A DNA stretch of 58,109 nucleotides from Bacteroidota bacterium (GTDB lineage: Bacteria; Bacteroidota; Bacteroidia; UKL13-3), in the NCBI GenBank assembly GCA_027484685.1, contig JAIXSO010000042.1, forward strand, positions 1 through 58,109. The letters run 5' to 3'. A program made the translations under genes and the position numbers. Within the stretch, counting starts at the first letter, position 1, and each line of letters starts with the position of its first letter. Under the pieces are notes generated by a model, which made no database searches, had not been told where the DNA came from, and saw only the letters and a program-made list of their open reading frames with translations. Below are positions 25,555-35,819 of the stretch, piece after piece.

Positions 25555-28251
25555 GTGATTAAAAATTATTTCAAACAATATATTTTACTATTTGCATTCA
25601 GCTTAATTGCTCAATTAGCTTTGGCCACACATTACCGTGCTGGCGAAATAGTATTTAGGAAAATCTCGAGGTTTAATTTTGAAATTACGGTTTATACCTA
25701 TACCGACCAATTACAAGTGGCAGCCGACCCAAGTACTAGCGCGGTTCAAATTGACTTTGGGGATAGAACCACGGCAGTAGTTCCTCGTTCTTCTATTGAT
25801 ATTTTAAGTAATGAACCTGGTTATGGAGTTAAGCGTAACACATACAAAACACTTCACACATACACAGGTAGCGGAACATTTACAGTAAGTATTTTTGATA
25901 GAAATAGAGTAGATGGTATTATCAATATCAATGGAGGTGAATCGGTAAATATTCCTTTTTGTGTTACTGCTGTTTTGGTAATTGACAATGGATTTACCAA
26001 TCAATCGCCAGTTTTACTTTCAAGCCCTATAGACAGAGGTTGTAAAAACAGGGTTTTTGTTCATAATCCTAGTGCTTATGATGCTGATGGTGATAGCTTG
26101 GTGTATGAAATTAGACCTCCAAAAATAGACCCTTTTACCGATGTACCCGGTTTTAATATTCCAATCTTTAGCGATTCATTTTCAATTAATCAAAATACTG
26201 GTTTATTAACTTGGGCCAAACCCATACAAACAGGTATATACAATATTGTAATCAGGGTAAAAGAATATCGTAAAAACGGTAAAATAAAACCCATTTTGGT
26301 TGGATACGTAGATAGAGATATGCAAATACGTATTACAGATTGCCCTAACTTTCCACCAATTGTTTCTTCTTTGGTTGACGAATGCGTAGTTGCTGGAAAT
26401 TTATTACAAAAAAATATTGTTGCAAACGACATTGATAATGGCCAATTGGTAACGTTAACTGCTTTTGGCGGACCATTTGTTCAAAAATTCAGTCCAGCTT
26501 TTACCTCACCAAATACAGTAGTTGGCAATCCAACAGGCTTTTTGTTTAATTGGCGCCCTGCTTGTACTTCTATTAGAGCAGACAAATTTCAAGCAGATTT
26601 TAAAGCCGCGGATAATGGTTACCCAATTCCGTTAGTTGATTTAAAATCATTTAAAATTAAGGTAATTGGGCCAGCGCCCAAAAATTTCACAGTATCAATT
26701 GATAGCAATGGATTTAGGCTAAACTGGAGTCCTGATTCGTGTAACTTTGCTTTTGGATATAGGATTTATAGGCGAATTGATAGCTCATTTTGGAATCCTA
26801 GCACCTGCCAAACTGGAGTGCCGCCATCAACAGGTTTTGTGCTAATTGATACTGTGCAAGGTATTAACAATACTACTTATTTTGATAACAATAATGGTAA
26901 AGGAATTTCGCCTTTGGTTAACTATTGTTACCGCATTACTTCTTTTTATTTAGCCCGAAACGATGAAGGTAAATTAGTTGATTTAGCTGAAAGTTCAGAA
27001 GGAATTGCTAGCCAAGAAGTTTGTGCCATGGTACTGAGAACAAAACCTATTATTACCAATGTAAGTGTGCTAGCTACCAACACTGCCAATGGCAAAATTT
27101 TTATAAAATGGCTTAAGCCTCTCCTACTCGATTCGACCCAATACGAACCACCTTATACTGTGCAATTACAAAGAGCAGAATATGGTAAACAAAACTTTAC
27201 CAATGTAGGCACTGGAAAAGTTTATGCGCTTTTTAACGATATAGTAAACGATAGTTTAATTGATAGTTTATTAAACACGCAAAACATTCAATACGATTAC
27301 AAGGTTATATTTTACAGCACCAAAAATGGTAATTTAAAATATGTAGACCAAAGTATTGCAGCAAGTTCGGTATTTATTACACCATATAACTCAAACCGTT
27401 CTGTAACCATCAACTTTAAGTTTGATGTTCCTTGGATTAATAAATTATATAAAGTTTACAGACGCAATGGAAACGCTTTTGATTTTTTAGGAACCACTAC
27501 CAATTTATTTTATAAAGATACTGGTTTAATTAACGGGCAAACTTATTGTTATTACATTACTTCAGCAGGAAACTACAACCCAATTTATAACTTAGATACT
27601 TTATTTAATAATTCACAAGAAATATGTGGTGTGCCAATTGACACCATTGCACCTTGTGCACCACAACTAAGCTATATTAGCCCTTGTAATCAATTTAATA
27701 TCAATAATATTATATTAAACTGGTTTAACCCAGCTGAGTGCGATAAAGATGTGTTTCAATATAAAGTATATTATAGAAAAACGGTTAAAGATAATTGGAC
27801 TGTGCTAGCGGTAACTAATGCCAATACACTAAGTTACACCGACACAAGTTCATTGTTAAAATATAGCATATCAGGTTGTTATGCAGTTACTGCAATTGAC
27901 TCTATTGGAAACGAAAGTAACTTAAATGGTAATGCCTTTTGTATTGAAAATTGTCCTTATTATGTATTACCAAATGTATTTACACCTAATAAAGATGCTA
28001 ATAATTTAAACGAATTATTTAAGCCTTTTCCTTACCGATTTATTGAAAAAATTGATTTACAGATTTACAACCGTTGGGGCGATTTGGTTTTTGAAACCAA
28101 TGATATAGACATTAATTGGGACGGAAAAGACCAAAAATCGGGATTAGATGTTACTGCAGGAACTTATTTTTATATCATAAAAATATACGAAAACTACTTA
28201 GCTGGGACTCAAGAACGCAAAGTGAGAGGTACTGTAACAATTATGAGGTAA
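25555..28251 (+). CDS. Large secreted protein with type IX type B (gliding-associated) C-terminal domain
   Basis: 898 residues from a GTG start. A signal peptide (YILLFAFSLIAQLALA) is followed by beta-sandwich repeats, including fibronectin III-like segments near residue 380 (FTVSIDSNGFRLNWSPDSC) and later (IILNWFNPAECDKDVFQYKV). The last ~95 residues match the gliding-motility-associated C-terminal domain: LPNVFTPNKDANNLNELFKP, LQIYNRWGDLVFE and GTYFYIIKIYE. This signal directs export through the type IX system. The PNVFTPN motif is diagnostic. It is likely an adhesin or surface structural protein. The next gene starts 8 bases on. Confidence 0.9.
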   Translation: MIKNYFKQYILLFAFSLIAQLALATHYRAGEIVFRKISRFNFEITVYTYTDQLQVAADPSTSAVQIDFGDRTTAVVPRSSIDILSNEPGYGVKRNTYKTLHTYTGSGTFTVSIFDRNRVDGIININGGESVNIPFCVTAVLVIDNGFTNQSPVLLSSPIDRGCKNRVFVHNPSAYDADGDSLVYEIRPPKIDPFTDVPGFNIPIFSDSFSINQNTGLLTWAKPIQTGIYNIVIRVKEYRKNGKIKPILVGYVDRDMQIRITDCPNFPPIVSSLVDECVVAGNLLQKNIVANDIDNGQLVTLTAFGGPFVQKFSPAFTSPNTVVGNPTGFLFNWRPACTSIRADKFQADFKAADNGYPIPLVDLKSFKIKVIGPAPKNFTVSIDSNGFRLNWSPDSCNFAFGYRIYRRIDSSFWNPSTCQTGVPPSTGFVLIDTVQGINNTTYFDNNNGKGISPLVNYCYRITSFYLARNDEGKLVDLAESSEGIASQEVCAMVLRTKPIITNVSVLATNTANGKIFIKWLKPLLLDSTQYEPPYTVQLQRAEYGKQNFTNVGTGKVYALFNDIVNDSLIDSLLNTQNIQYDYKVIFYSTKNGNLKYVDQSIAASSVFITPYNSNRSVTINFKFDVPWINKLYKVYRRNGNAFDFLGTTTNLFYKDTGLINGQTYCYYITSAGNYNPIYNLDTLFNNSQEICGVPIDTIAPCAPQLSYISPCNQFNINNIILNWFNPAECDKDVFQYKVYYRKTVKDNWTVLAVTNANTLSYTDTSSLLKYSISGCYAVTAIDSIGNESNLNGNAFCIENCPYYVLPNVFTPNKDANNLNELFKPFPYRFIEKIDLQIYNRWGDLVFETNDIDINWDGKDQKSGLDVTAGTYFYIIKIYENYLAGTQERKVRGTVTIMR

Positions 28252-28259
28252 AATTATAA

Positions 28260-29393
28260 ATGCAATATTATGAATGTATTATAATTGGTGGTGGTTTAGG
28301 TGGACTTACCCTTGCTATTCAATTAGCTAAAAAAGGTTACCAAGTAGCTTTACTCGAAAAAGAGCGCTATCCATACCATAAAGTTTGTGGCGAATACATA
28401 GCCATGGAATCGTGGAATTACTTAGAAAGCTGCGGCATTCCGCTTACCGAATTGAATTTACCAAGGTTACAAAAACTAACCGTTTCAGCTCCAAATGGAA
28501 ATTATATAAAGCACCAATTAAACCCTGGTGGTTTTGGTATTTCGCGCTATAAACTCGATTTTTTATTAGCGAATGAAGCTAAAAAAAATGGGGTAGTTTT
28601 ATTGGAGAACTGTAAGGTTCAAAACATTACAAATCAAACCCCAACCATTTACGAAGTACAAACAGACCAAGGAAATTTTACCACCCAAACCGTAATTGGC
28701 AGTTATGGAAAACGCAGCAATTTGGATGTAAAGCTAAACCGCGATTTTATTAAAAATAAAGCCAAAGGACTTGATAATTATATTGGTATAAAATACCATG
28801 TAAAAGCTAATATACCCGAAGATGCTATTGAGTTACATAATTTTGAAAACGGCTACTGCGGTATATCAAAAATAGAAGACGATAGGTACTGCATGTGTTA
28901 CCTTACTACTGCCCAAAACTTAAAGCAATACCAAGGAAATATTAAGCTAATGGAAGAAAATATTTTGTATAAAAATATTTTCTTGAAAAAATATTTTACC
29001 CAATTTGAAAGTTTTTACGAGGAACCTTTAGCCATTTCGCAGGTAAATTTTTCGAATAAAACACAAAACGAAAATGGCATAATAATGCTAGGTGATGCTG
29101 CTGGATTAATTACACCTTTATGCGGCAATGGTATGAGTATGGCCATGCATGCTAGCAAAATATTAAGCAACCTATTGCCTTATTATTTTGAAAATGAAAC
29201 AAATAAAAACCAACTCCTAGAAAAATATACTGAAAGCTGGCAAAAACAGTTTGGCACGCGCCTTTGGGTGGGTCGCAAAATTCAGCAAATGTTTGGCAAC
29301 CCTATACTTACTAATTTATTAATTACTGCGTTAAAACCTATGCCATTTGCAGTAAGTAAATTGGTATCGTTAACCCATGGAAAAAGCTATTAA
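28260..29393 (+). CDS. FAD-dependent oxidoreductase, geranylgeranyl-reductase-like
   Basis: 377 residues. The Rossmann motif CIIIGGGLGGLTLAIQLAKK and the KVCGEYIAMESW block are typical of the geranylgeranyl reductase / group A flavin monooxygenase superfamily. The second FAD motif is IIMLGDAAGLITPLCGNGMS. In Bacteroidota such enzymes act on prenyl, lipid or pigment intermediates; the substrate here is unknown. It is probably co-transcribed with the upstream type IX cargo gene, but a functional link is not obvious. Confidence 0.85.
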   Translation: MQYYECIIIGGGLGGLTLAIQLAKKGYQVALLEKERYPYHKVCGEYIAMESWNYLESCGIPLTELNLPRLQKLTVSAPNGNYIKHQLNPGGFGISRYKLDFLLANEAKKNGVVLLENCKVQNITNQTPTIYEVQTDQGNFTTQTVIGSYGKRSNLDVKLNRDFIKNKAKGLDNYIGIKYHVKANIPEDAIELHNFENGYCGISKIEDDRYCMCYLTTAQNLKQYQGNIKLMEENILYKNIFLKKYFTQFESFYEEPLAISQVNFSNKTQNENGIIMLGDAAGLITPLCGNGMSMAMHASKILSNLLPYYFENETNKNQLLEKYTESWQKQFGTRLWVGRKIQQMFGNPILTNLLITALKPMPFAVSKLVSLTHGKSY

Positions 29394-29487
29394 TGTTGGT
29401 ATCTTAAAATAAATAATTTGTTACTTAACAATTATAGTTTTATATTGTGCATTGAAATTTTAAGGCCCTCAAAACAAAAAATATTTT

Positions 29488-30228
29488 ATGAAAATAGCGC
29501 TGCTTGGTTATGGTAAAATGGGAAAAGCAATTGAAAAAATTGCTGAAGCAAAAGGACATGAAATTGTATATCGTGTTGATTTAAACAATGCTTTTGATTT
29601 TTTACCTCTTAGTTTACAAAATGTAGATGTAGCAATAGATTTTAGCATGCCTACAGCTGCAGTTGATAATATTTTAAAATGTTTTGAAGCCAAAGTTCCA
29701 ATAGTAGTAGGTACTACAGGCTGGTACGATCAATTTGATGTAATAAAAGACAAATGCGAAGCCGAAGGCCAAAGCATGGTTTACAGCAGTAACTTTAGTA
29801 TTGGAGTAAATATATTTTTTAAAGTAAATAAAATTTTGGCCGAAATAATGAAAGGCCAAGATTATGATGTGATGATTAACGAGTCGCACCATACTGGTAA
29901 AAAAGACCATCCAAGCGGAACAGCCTTAACTTTGGCTAAGCAAATAATGGAAGAAATTGCCAAAAAAGAAAAAATAAAAGACCGCTTAATGTTTGATAAC
30001 CAAACACCTGCACAAAGTACCAAACCCAACGAATTATTAATAGAAAGTGTGCGCGAAGGCGATGTAATGGGTGACCATACAGTACGTTACGAAAACGTAA
30101 TTGATATTATTGAAATAAAACACAGTGCAAAAAGCCGTTATGGTTTTGCCAAGGGAGCTTTAATGGCTGCCGAGTGGATTGTAGGTAAAAAAGGTATTTA
30201 CACCTTAGATGATATTTTAAAATTTTAG
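29488..30228 (+). CDS. dapB: 4-hydroxy-tetrahydrodipicolinate reductase
   Basis: 246 residues. An NAD(P)H-binding LLGYGKMGKAIEKIA motif opens the protein. The family catalytic motif appears as ESHHTGKKDHPSGTALTLAK, with His-His and the Lys pair in place, and GTTGWYDQF marks the nucleotide-binding loop. It catalyses the second step of the diaminopimelate/lysine pathway, needed for peptidoglycan. It precedes the signal peptidase gene by 95 bases. Confidence 0.96.
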   Translation: MKIALLGYGKMGKAIEKIAEAKGHEIVYRVDLNNAFDFLPLSLQNVDVAIDFSMPTAAVDNILKCFEAKVPIVVGTTGWYDQFDVIKDKCEAEGQSMVYSSNFSIGVNIFFKVNKILAEIMKGQDYDVMINESHHTGKKDHPSGTALTLAKQIMEEIAKKEKIKDRLMFDNQTPAQSTKPNELLIESVREGDVMGDHTVRYENVIDIIEIKHSAKSRYGFAKGALMAAEWIVGKKGIYTLDDILKF

Positions 30229-30323
30229 AATTTACCGCTTACATTCAAAATAATCACTTTAACAAAATCTGCAATTATTACGGTTTTGTATTTATAAATA
30301 TGCAGATTATATAACCCAATTAA

Positions 30324-31676
30324 ATGAGTACTACTATTAAACAAAACAACCAAACTGATAAGGGTAATTTTTTCTCACAGTTGTTTAACTATTTTTATAA
30401 AAGCCCTAAAGAGTTTACTAAAAAACAATGGACCATTATTACCATTTGGATTTTAATAAACATAGTATGCATGGTGTTATATATGGCAGCTGGTGCTTCT
30501 TTTGGCTTAGCGCTAGTTAATTGTATCTACGGTATTGTAATCATATTTGGCTATTTCACACGTATTTTAGCTTTAATTTTAGCACCTATTTTTATACTTA
30601 TTTTTAAAATTGTGGGATTGGTGTTTAAACAAACCAACGAAATTCAAACGGCTTATGAGTGGAGCGATGCATTGATTTTTGCTACCATTGCCGCCACTAT
30701 TATTCGTGGTTATTTTATGGAAGCTTATACCATTCCTACTTCATCTATGGAAAAATCGTTATTGGTGGGTGATTTTCTTTTTGTAAGTAAATACAGTTAT
30801 GGAAATAGATTGCCTCAAACACCCTTGAGTTTTCCTTTTGTGCATAATAAATTGCCATTTACCGAAAATAAAACGCAATCGTATTTAGAGTGGATGAAAA
30901 TGCCGTACACTAGGTTATTTGCATTTTCAAGTATAAAAAACAATGATGTAGTGGTATTTAATTATCCGTTTGAAATAGATAAACCTACAGATAAAAAAGA
31001 AAATTATATTAAACGTTGCGTAGGAATAGCAGGCGATAGTTTAAAAGTAGTTAACCAACAACTTTTTATAAACAATAAGCCAGCTGATAACCCTGCATTG
31101 ATGCAACATTTTTACAAGGTTACAACCACTGAAGGTATTAGCGAAAAATTTATAAAAGACAATGACATAACCGAAGGCGGAGCTACAGATAAAGGCTATT
31201 TATTAATAAACTTAACCAAGCCTGCTAAAGAAAAATTAAAAAATGCTCCAGGAGTAGTTTCTATTGAAAGAAACGATACTGTGTTTATAAATGGCTACAC
31301 GGCATTTCAAGAAAAATATGGATGGAGTATTGACGATTTTGGTCCTATTTACATTCCAAAACAAGGAGATGTGGTAGAAATGAACGAAAAGAATTACGAC
31401 ATTTACGAATTTGCCATTAAGCATTACGAAAACAACCCAACCTTAACTTGGGAAAACGGACAAGCCATGTTAGATGGAAAAACCATAAAAACTTATCAAT
31501 TTAAATATAATTATTACTTTATGATGGGCGATAACCGCGATAATTCAGCTGATAGCCGCTTTTGGGGTTTTGTGCCTGAAACTCATATAGTAGGTAAAGC
31601 CTTATTTGTTTGGATGAGTTGGGACTCAGGAAATGGCGCAGTAAGATGGAGCCGTTTGTTTAAGTCTATCAAGTAA
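30324..31676 (+). CDS. lepB: Signal peptidase I
   Basis: 450 residues, longer than E. coli LepB, as is usual in Bacteroidota. The N-terminal part has membrane helices (TIITIWILINIVCMVLYMA and YGIVIIFGYFTRILALILAP). The serine catalytic box is YTIPTSSMEKSLLVGDFLF. The lysine box is YIKRCVGIAGDSLKV. The C-terminal box is MMGDNRDNSADSRFWGFVP. The middle ~150 residues between boxes are a family insertion. It cleaves signal peptides at the outer face of the inner membrane. Confidence 0.95.
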   Translation: MSTTIKQNNQTDKGNFFSQLFNYFYKSPKEFTKKQWTIITIWILINIVCMVLYMAAGASFGLALVNCIYGIVIIFGYFTRILALILAPIFILIFKIVGLVFKQTNEIQTAYEWSDALIFATIAATIIRGYFMEAYTIPTSSMEKSLLVGDFLFVSKYSYGNRLPQTPLSFPFVHNKLPFTENKTQSYLEWMKMPYTRLFAFSSIKNNDVVVFNYPFEIDKPTDKKENYIKRCVGIAGDSLKVVNQQLFINNKPADNPALMQHFYKVTTTEGISEKFIKDNDITEGGATDKGYLLINLTKPAKEKLKNAPGVVSIERNDTVFINGYTAFQEKYGWSIDDFGPIYIPKQGDVVEMNEKNYDIYEFAIKHYENNPTLTWENGQAMLDGKTIKTYQFKYNYYFMMGDNRDNSADSRFWGFVPETHIVGKALFVWMSWDSGNGAVRWSRLFKSIK

Positions 31677-31708
31677 AGTAAACTGAGTTTTATAAAAATG
31701 CTGTAACG

Positions 31709-32551
31709 ATGATTAATATTCCAACTTTTAACTTTCGAAACATTGGTCGTAAAGAAAAGTTAGTGGATATATTACCATGGGATTATTCTAATTTTTATCA
31801 AACAGAAAAAGTACACTGCCACGATTACCATGAGTTATTTATTATTACAAGTGGTTCAGGTATCCATCAAATAGATGGTGTGGTTCATGCTATTGAACCC
31901 AATTCTTTTCATATTGTTCCAAATTTTTTCTCGCATAAATTCCAACGTGAGCAAGGAACCACGGGTTTTACCATTGCCATTCAAAGCATTTTTATCGAAC
32001 AGCTCTGTAGTTTTGATAAAGTATCAAATTACAGAGCACTTTTCGAAAAAGAACATATTATTAATTTAGAAGCCGACCACTTTAATAGCTTTCAGTTTTT
32101 TGTAAATGAAATTCAAACCGAAAGTATAAACGATGCGTACTTGCAAAATATTTGTGCAGCCATTTTACTCAAACTTATTGCATTTATAAAGTCTGAAACT
32201 GTTATTGAAAACACCTTTTCGAGTTTGGTTAGGAAAACTTTAGAGCTTAATTATAAAAAACGTTTATCTAACGAGCAGTATGCCGATATGTTTAACATGA
32301 CTGCTATTAGCTTTAATATAAAAGTTAAAAAAGCTACTGGCAAAACAATGATACAGATGCAAAATGAATTGCTCATATCAAACATAAAAAGACTGCTGTT
32401 TAATACCGATACTAATTTAAAAGAAATAGCTTTCGATTTTGGGTTTAGCGATTATGCTCATTTTTCTAATTTTTTTAAAAAGCATACTGGCAGTTCACCT
32501 ATGAGTTTTAAAAAAGATATACAAAACATACAAGATTTAAATAAGAATTGA
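31709..32551 (+). CDS. AraC-family transcriptional regulator
   Basis: 280 residues. An N-terminal cupin-like sensor region has the metal- or ligand-site pattern CHDYHELFIITSGSGIHQID. The C-terminal ~95 residues carry the two-helix AraC DNA-binding domain: SNEQYADMFNMTAISFNIKV, then DTNLKEIAFDFGFSDYAHFS and FFKKHTGSSPMSFKK. It lies 50 bases before a run of exported redox-type proteins on the same strand, which it may control. Confidence 0.9.
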   Translation: MINIPTFNFRNIGRKEKLVDILPWDYSNFYQTEKVHCHDYHELFIITSGSGIHQIDGVVHAIEPNSFHIVPNFFSHKFQREQGTTGFTIAIQSIFIEQLCSFDKVSNYRALFEKEHIINLEADHFNSFQFFVNEIQTESINDAYLQNICAAILLKLIAFIKSETVIENTFSSLVRKTLELNYKKRLSNEQYADMFNMTAISFNIKVKKATGKTMIQMQNELLISNIKRLLFNTDTNLKEIAFDFGFSDYAHFSNFFKKHTGSSPMSFKKDIQNIQDLNKN

Positions 32552-32601
32552 CAACTAAATTATTTTAGGTATCACTAGTTTTGTTAAAAAATAAAACCAT
32601 T

Positions 32602-33432
32602 ATGAACTTAACAAAACTAACTGCTTTAATTATTTTATTACTTTTTATTTGTGTTTGGTGTTTTGAAACACATTCTATGTCGGGCGGAGCTTTAGAAGTA
32701 ACAGGCTCAACCCCTGGCGAAAACTGCACAGCCTGCCATCAAGGGGTAGCCAATAACGATAGTAAAGGTGCTATTGCCATAGCCATAGCTGGCAACCCCA
32801 CACATTACGAATCCGGCAAAACATACGATGTAAGTGTTACTATTAATTATCCATCAAGAACACGATTTGGCTTTGGGTTAAATATTAGAAAAAAAGGAAA
32901 TTTATCGGAACCAATTGGAAGTTTAACTTCTGAAAGTAATTCAGGAGTTTCGGCACGAGGAACTTTTGTAACACATGAGTTAAAAAGCATTGATGCCACC
33001 AATAGCAAAACTTGGTTATTTAAATGGACAGCACCCGAAAAATTAGATACCTTAACCTTTTACACAGCAGGAATTGCAGCCAATAACGATAAAGATGCCA
33101 CAGGCGATATAACCTATACCACCAGCAAAACATTGTTTCCTTTAATAAGTACTAGTGTAAAAAACACTGAATTTATTCTCTGTAAAAGCATCTATCCTAA
33201 CCCAACTCAAAACGAAATTGAATTACAATTTGAGGCCATGTCAATCAACGATTTTGAAATAGCACTATTGGACATAAATGGTAAAACACAGGAAACTTTA
33301 CTTGAAAAAACAAAGCTAATTGGTTACCAAAAAATGCAATTTAAATTTAAAAATGAATATCCTAAAGGCATATATTTTGTAAGGATACAAAGTAACAATT
33401 GTAATAGTTATCAAAAAATAATTATATTATAA
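32602..33432 (+). CDS. Exported CXXCH protein (choice-of-anchor V type) with type IX type A signal
   Basis: About 276 residues from the ATG at 32602 (the upstream TTG at 32581 is less likely). Signal segment: LTALIILLLFICVWCFE. The mature N-terminus has SMSGGALEVTGSTPGENC followed by TACHQG, giving one CXXCH motif. A Reelin-like beta domain follows (YDVSVTINYPSRTRFGFGLN). The C-terminus, SIYPNPTQNEIELQF to NSYQKIIIL, is a type A type IX sorting domain. It starts a run of exported proteins with haem-type motifs. Haem attachment is inferred from the motif alone. Confidence 0.8.
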   Translation: MNLTKLTALIILLLFICVWCFETHSMSGGALEVTGSTPGENCTACHQGVANNDSKGAIAIAIAGNPTHYESGKTYDVSVTINYPSRTRFGFGLNIRKKGNLSEPIGSLTSESNSGVSARGTFVTHELKSIDATNSKTWLFKWTAPEKLDTLTFYTAGIAANNDKDATGDITYTTSKTLFPLISTSVKNTEFILCKSIYPNPTQNEIELQFEAMSINDFEIALLDINGKTQETLLEKTKLIGYQKMQFKFKNEYPKGIYFVRIQSNNCNSYQKIIIL

Positions 33433-33503
33433 TCATATTCATAAAATTTGTTTCAACTTAGTCAATAAAATGATAAATTTGGAAAAGATAAAAAACACAT
33501 AAC

Positions 33504-33980
33504 ATGAAAAAAACAAAATTAGTTGTTTGCTTATCTGCCATATTTAGCATACTTATTATTGGATGTTCTCACTATGATGAACTACAAAAAAACAGTAAAG
33601 AAAGTTCTGCAGGCGATGACGAAAGCCATAACTCAGGGCAAAACTGCATGAGTTGTCATAACAAATCGGGTAATGAGGCTGCAAGTGAAGGTTGGTGGAA
33701 TGTTGCAGGTACTGTGTATAATGATAATTCACCAGCAAATAATGTAACTGTAGAGCTTTGGAGTGAACCAAATGGAAAGGGTTTTCGTATATTAACTTTA
33801 ACTTCCGACAAAAAAGGTAATTTTTATACCAATAAAATTATCAATTTTAATGGTGGATGTTATCCATTGGTAAAAAATGGCAATAAAACCAAAGCCATGT
33901 TATCTGCATTTAAAGGCGGAATGAGTTGCAGTAATTCAAGCTGCCATGGAGGAATAATTGATCAAATAGACATAAAATAA
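33504..33980 (+). CDS. Lipoprotein with CXXCH motifs
   Basis: 158 residues. The lipoprotein signal VCLSAIFSILIIGCSHYD has its lipidated Cys after IIG. One CXXCH motif (CMSCHNKS) follows a Ser/Asp-rich linker, and a second Cys-His cluster, CSNSSCHGG, lies at the C-terminus. A beta-sandwich-like section (VAGTVYNDNSPANNVTVELW) sits between. It abuts the next gene: the stop codon is followed directly by the next ATG, so the two are translationally linked. It is likely an outer-membrane or periplasmic haem-binding electron carrier. Confidence 0.75.
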   Translation: MKKTKLVVCLSAIFSILIIGCSHYDELQKNSKESSAGDDESHNSGQNCMSCHNKSGNEAASEGWWNVAGTVYNDNSPANNVTVELWSEPNGKGFRILTLTSDKKGNFYTNKIINFNGGCYPLVKNGNKTKAMLSAFKGGMSCSNSSCHGGIIDQIDIK

Positions 33981-34337
33981 ATGATAAAAAAAATACTTTT
34001 AGCAACCATACTCTTAAGTTTTGTGGTTTTATCCGGATGTTATTACGATAAAGAAGAGGAATTGTATCCAAATTCGATCAACAATACAGATTGCAATGCG
34101 CCTTTAACTTACAATACTGGGATAAAAACTCTAATAAACTCGAACTGTGCAACTAGTGGATGCCACGCGGCTGGTGGTATTTCTCCAGATTTAAGTAATT
34201 ATACCTTACTTAAAGCCAGTATTTCTTCCGTTAAATTTAGAGCAATTGATGCAAAAAACATGCCTTCTCCAGCTGGAATGAGTGCCTGTAACATAACCAA
34301 ATTAGATAATTGGATAAAAGCAGGTACACCTGAATAA
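33981..34337 (+). CDS. Small c-type cytochrome-like lipoprotein
   Basis: 118 residues. Lipoprotein signal ILLATILLSFVVLSGCYYD. The haem-type motif is NCATSGCHAAGG, a CX4CH variant found in Bacteroidota lipoprotein cytochromes (INSNCATSGCH). A conserved Met segment, AKNMPSPAGMSACNI, follows at about 28 residues from the C-terminus and could provide the sixth haem ligand. It is the third of the exported redox-type series. Confidence 0.75.
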   Translation: MIKKILLATILLSFVVLSGCYYDKEEELYPNSINNTDCNAPLTYNTGIKTLINSNCATSGCHAAGGISPDLSNYTLLKASISSVKFRAIDAKNMPSPAGMSACNITKLDNWIKAGTPE

Positions 34338-34353
34338 ATCAACGATATAAGAA

Positions 34354-35265
34354 ATGAAAAAAATATTACTACTTAGCTCACTTATTTTATTGGTAAATAT
34401 GGCTTGGGCTCAAGATGATTTATTAGATGAATTGGTTTTGGAAAATAAAAAAGCAACCCCAGTTTTAGCCACTTTTAAAGGCACCAGAATTATTACTGGC
34501 CAAAGCAATGAAAATATTTCGAAAAAGCATTTGAACTTTTTGGTTTTACACCGTTTTGGTGAATTAAAAGACGATGCTTGGTATTACAGTTTATTAGGTT
34601 TTGATAATGCCACTGTACGCTTAGCTTTTGATTACGGTATAACCGATAAATTAATGGTTGGAGTAGGAAGAAGTTCAGTTCTAAAAGTTTACGATATGAA
34701 CATTAAATACAAAATTGCGCAACAAACCGTTGGCGGAAAACGTAATTTCCCTCTGGCTATATCTTACTATGGAAATGTAGCAATTGATACCAAAACTTTT
34801 CCTGATTTAACAAGAAATAACTATTTTACATCGCGCTTAAGCTTTTGCCATCAATTAATTCTGGCTCGTAAGTTTAACGATAAAGTTTCACTCCAAATTA
34901 CCCCAACAGTGGTACACCGAAACTTGGTGGAGAAAAAAAGTACACCAAATGATATTTTTGCTTTAGGATTAGGAGGCTCTTTTAAAATTACCCGTAGCAC
35001 TCGCTTAAATATTGAGTATTATCCTCGTTTAAATGGCACTGACGAAAAAACCAAAAGTGGTGTAGCATATACTGATTATTTAGGAATTGGTTTTGATATA
35101 GAAACAGGTGGACACGTTTTTCAGTTAATGTTTAGCAATTCAACTTATATGTATGAGCAAGGTTTTATTACCCAAACCACCGGAAAATGGAGTGACTTTG
35201 GTGTAAGATTAGGCTTTAACTTATCGCGTACTTTCTCGTTCGATAACGAAACCAAACATAAATAA
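34354..35265 (+). CDS. DUF5777-family beta-barrel-like protein
   Basis: 303 residues. Signal peptide LLLSSLILLVNMAWA ends before QDDLLDELV. The family pattern is clear: the FKGTRIITGQSNE block, then HRFGELKDDAWYYSLLGFDN and FDYGITDKLMVGVGRSS, with amphipathic strands through the rest. It probably forms an outer-membrane barrel. DUF5777 genes often neighbour the CXXCH and YceI genes seen here, but their task is unknown. Confidence 0.85.
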   Translation: MKKILLLSSLILLVNMAWAQDDLLDELVLENKKATPVLATFKGTRIITGQSNENISKKHLNFLVLHRFGELKDDAWYYSLLGFDNATVRLAFDYGITDKLMVGVGRSSVLKVYDMNIKYKIAQQTVGGKRNFPLAISYYGNVAIDTKTFPDLTRNNYFTSRLSFCHQLILARKFNDKVSLQITPTVVHRNLVEKKSTPNDIFALGLGGSFKITRSTRLNIEYYPRLNGTDEKTKSGVAYTDYLGIGFDIETGGHVFQLMFSNSTYMYEQGFITQTTGKWSDFGVRLGFNLSRTFSFDNETKHK

Positions 35266-35294
35266 CCATAAACTGTCAATCAATACATAGTACC

Positions 35295-35807
35295 TTGTTT
35301 AAATTTGTTTCCATATTAGTAATTGCCTTGGTATGTTTTGGGTTTATATTTATTAATAAAAATATACCAATTCCAAGTAATGTAGTTATTGATAAAATTT
35401 TGGTTACCAAATCGAGCCACAAAATGGAAGTTTTTTCGAACAATAAATTGATAAAAACTTACAAAATAGCTTTTGGGAGAGGCGGAAATGATGCCAAACA
35501 ATTTGAAGGAGATAAAAAAACACCAGAAGGAATTTATACCATAAACAGTAAAAATAAAGACAGTGGTTACCATAACAATTTAGGCATTTCGTACCCCAAT
35601 AAGTTTGATATAGAACGCTGTAAAAAGCTTAACAAACCTACAGGTGGCGATATAAAAATTCATGGGTTAAAAAATGGATTTGGATTTATTGGTGGTTTGC
35701 ATCGTTTGTTTGATTGGACCTTGGGTTGCATAGCCATAACCAATGATGAAATAGACGAATTAAGCGCACACACTCCTATTGGCACTATTATTGAAATAAA
35801 ATACTAA
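35295..35807 (+). CDS. L,D-transpeptidase (YkuD family)
   Basis: 170 residues from a TTG start, with no ATG in reach. An N-terminal hydrophobic segment (VSILVIALVCFGFIFIN) is followed by the YkuD fold: MEVFSNNKLIKTYKIAFGRG, KTPEGIYTINSK, and the active-site region IHGLKNG...LHRLFDWTLGCIAI with the catalytic Cys in LGC. In this family the enzyme forms cysteine-linked peptidoglycan crosslinks or attachments. It lies between the DUF5777 barrel and YceI genes, so it may anchor that module to the wall. Confidence 0.85.
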   Translation: MFKFVSILVIALVCFGFIFINKNIPIPSNVVIDKILVTKSSHKMEVFSNNKLIKTYKIAFGRGGNDAKQFEGDKKTPEGIYTINSKNKDSGYHNNLGISYPNKFDIERCKKLNKPTGGDIKIHGLKNGFGFIGGLHRLFDWTLGCIAITNDEIDELSAHTPIGTIIEIKY

Positions 35808-35819
35808 AACACCACATAT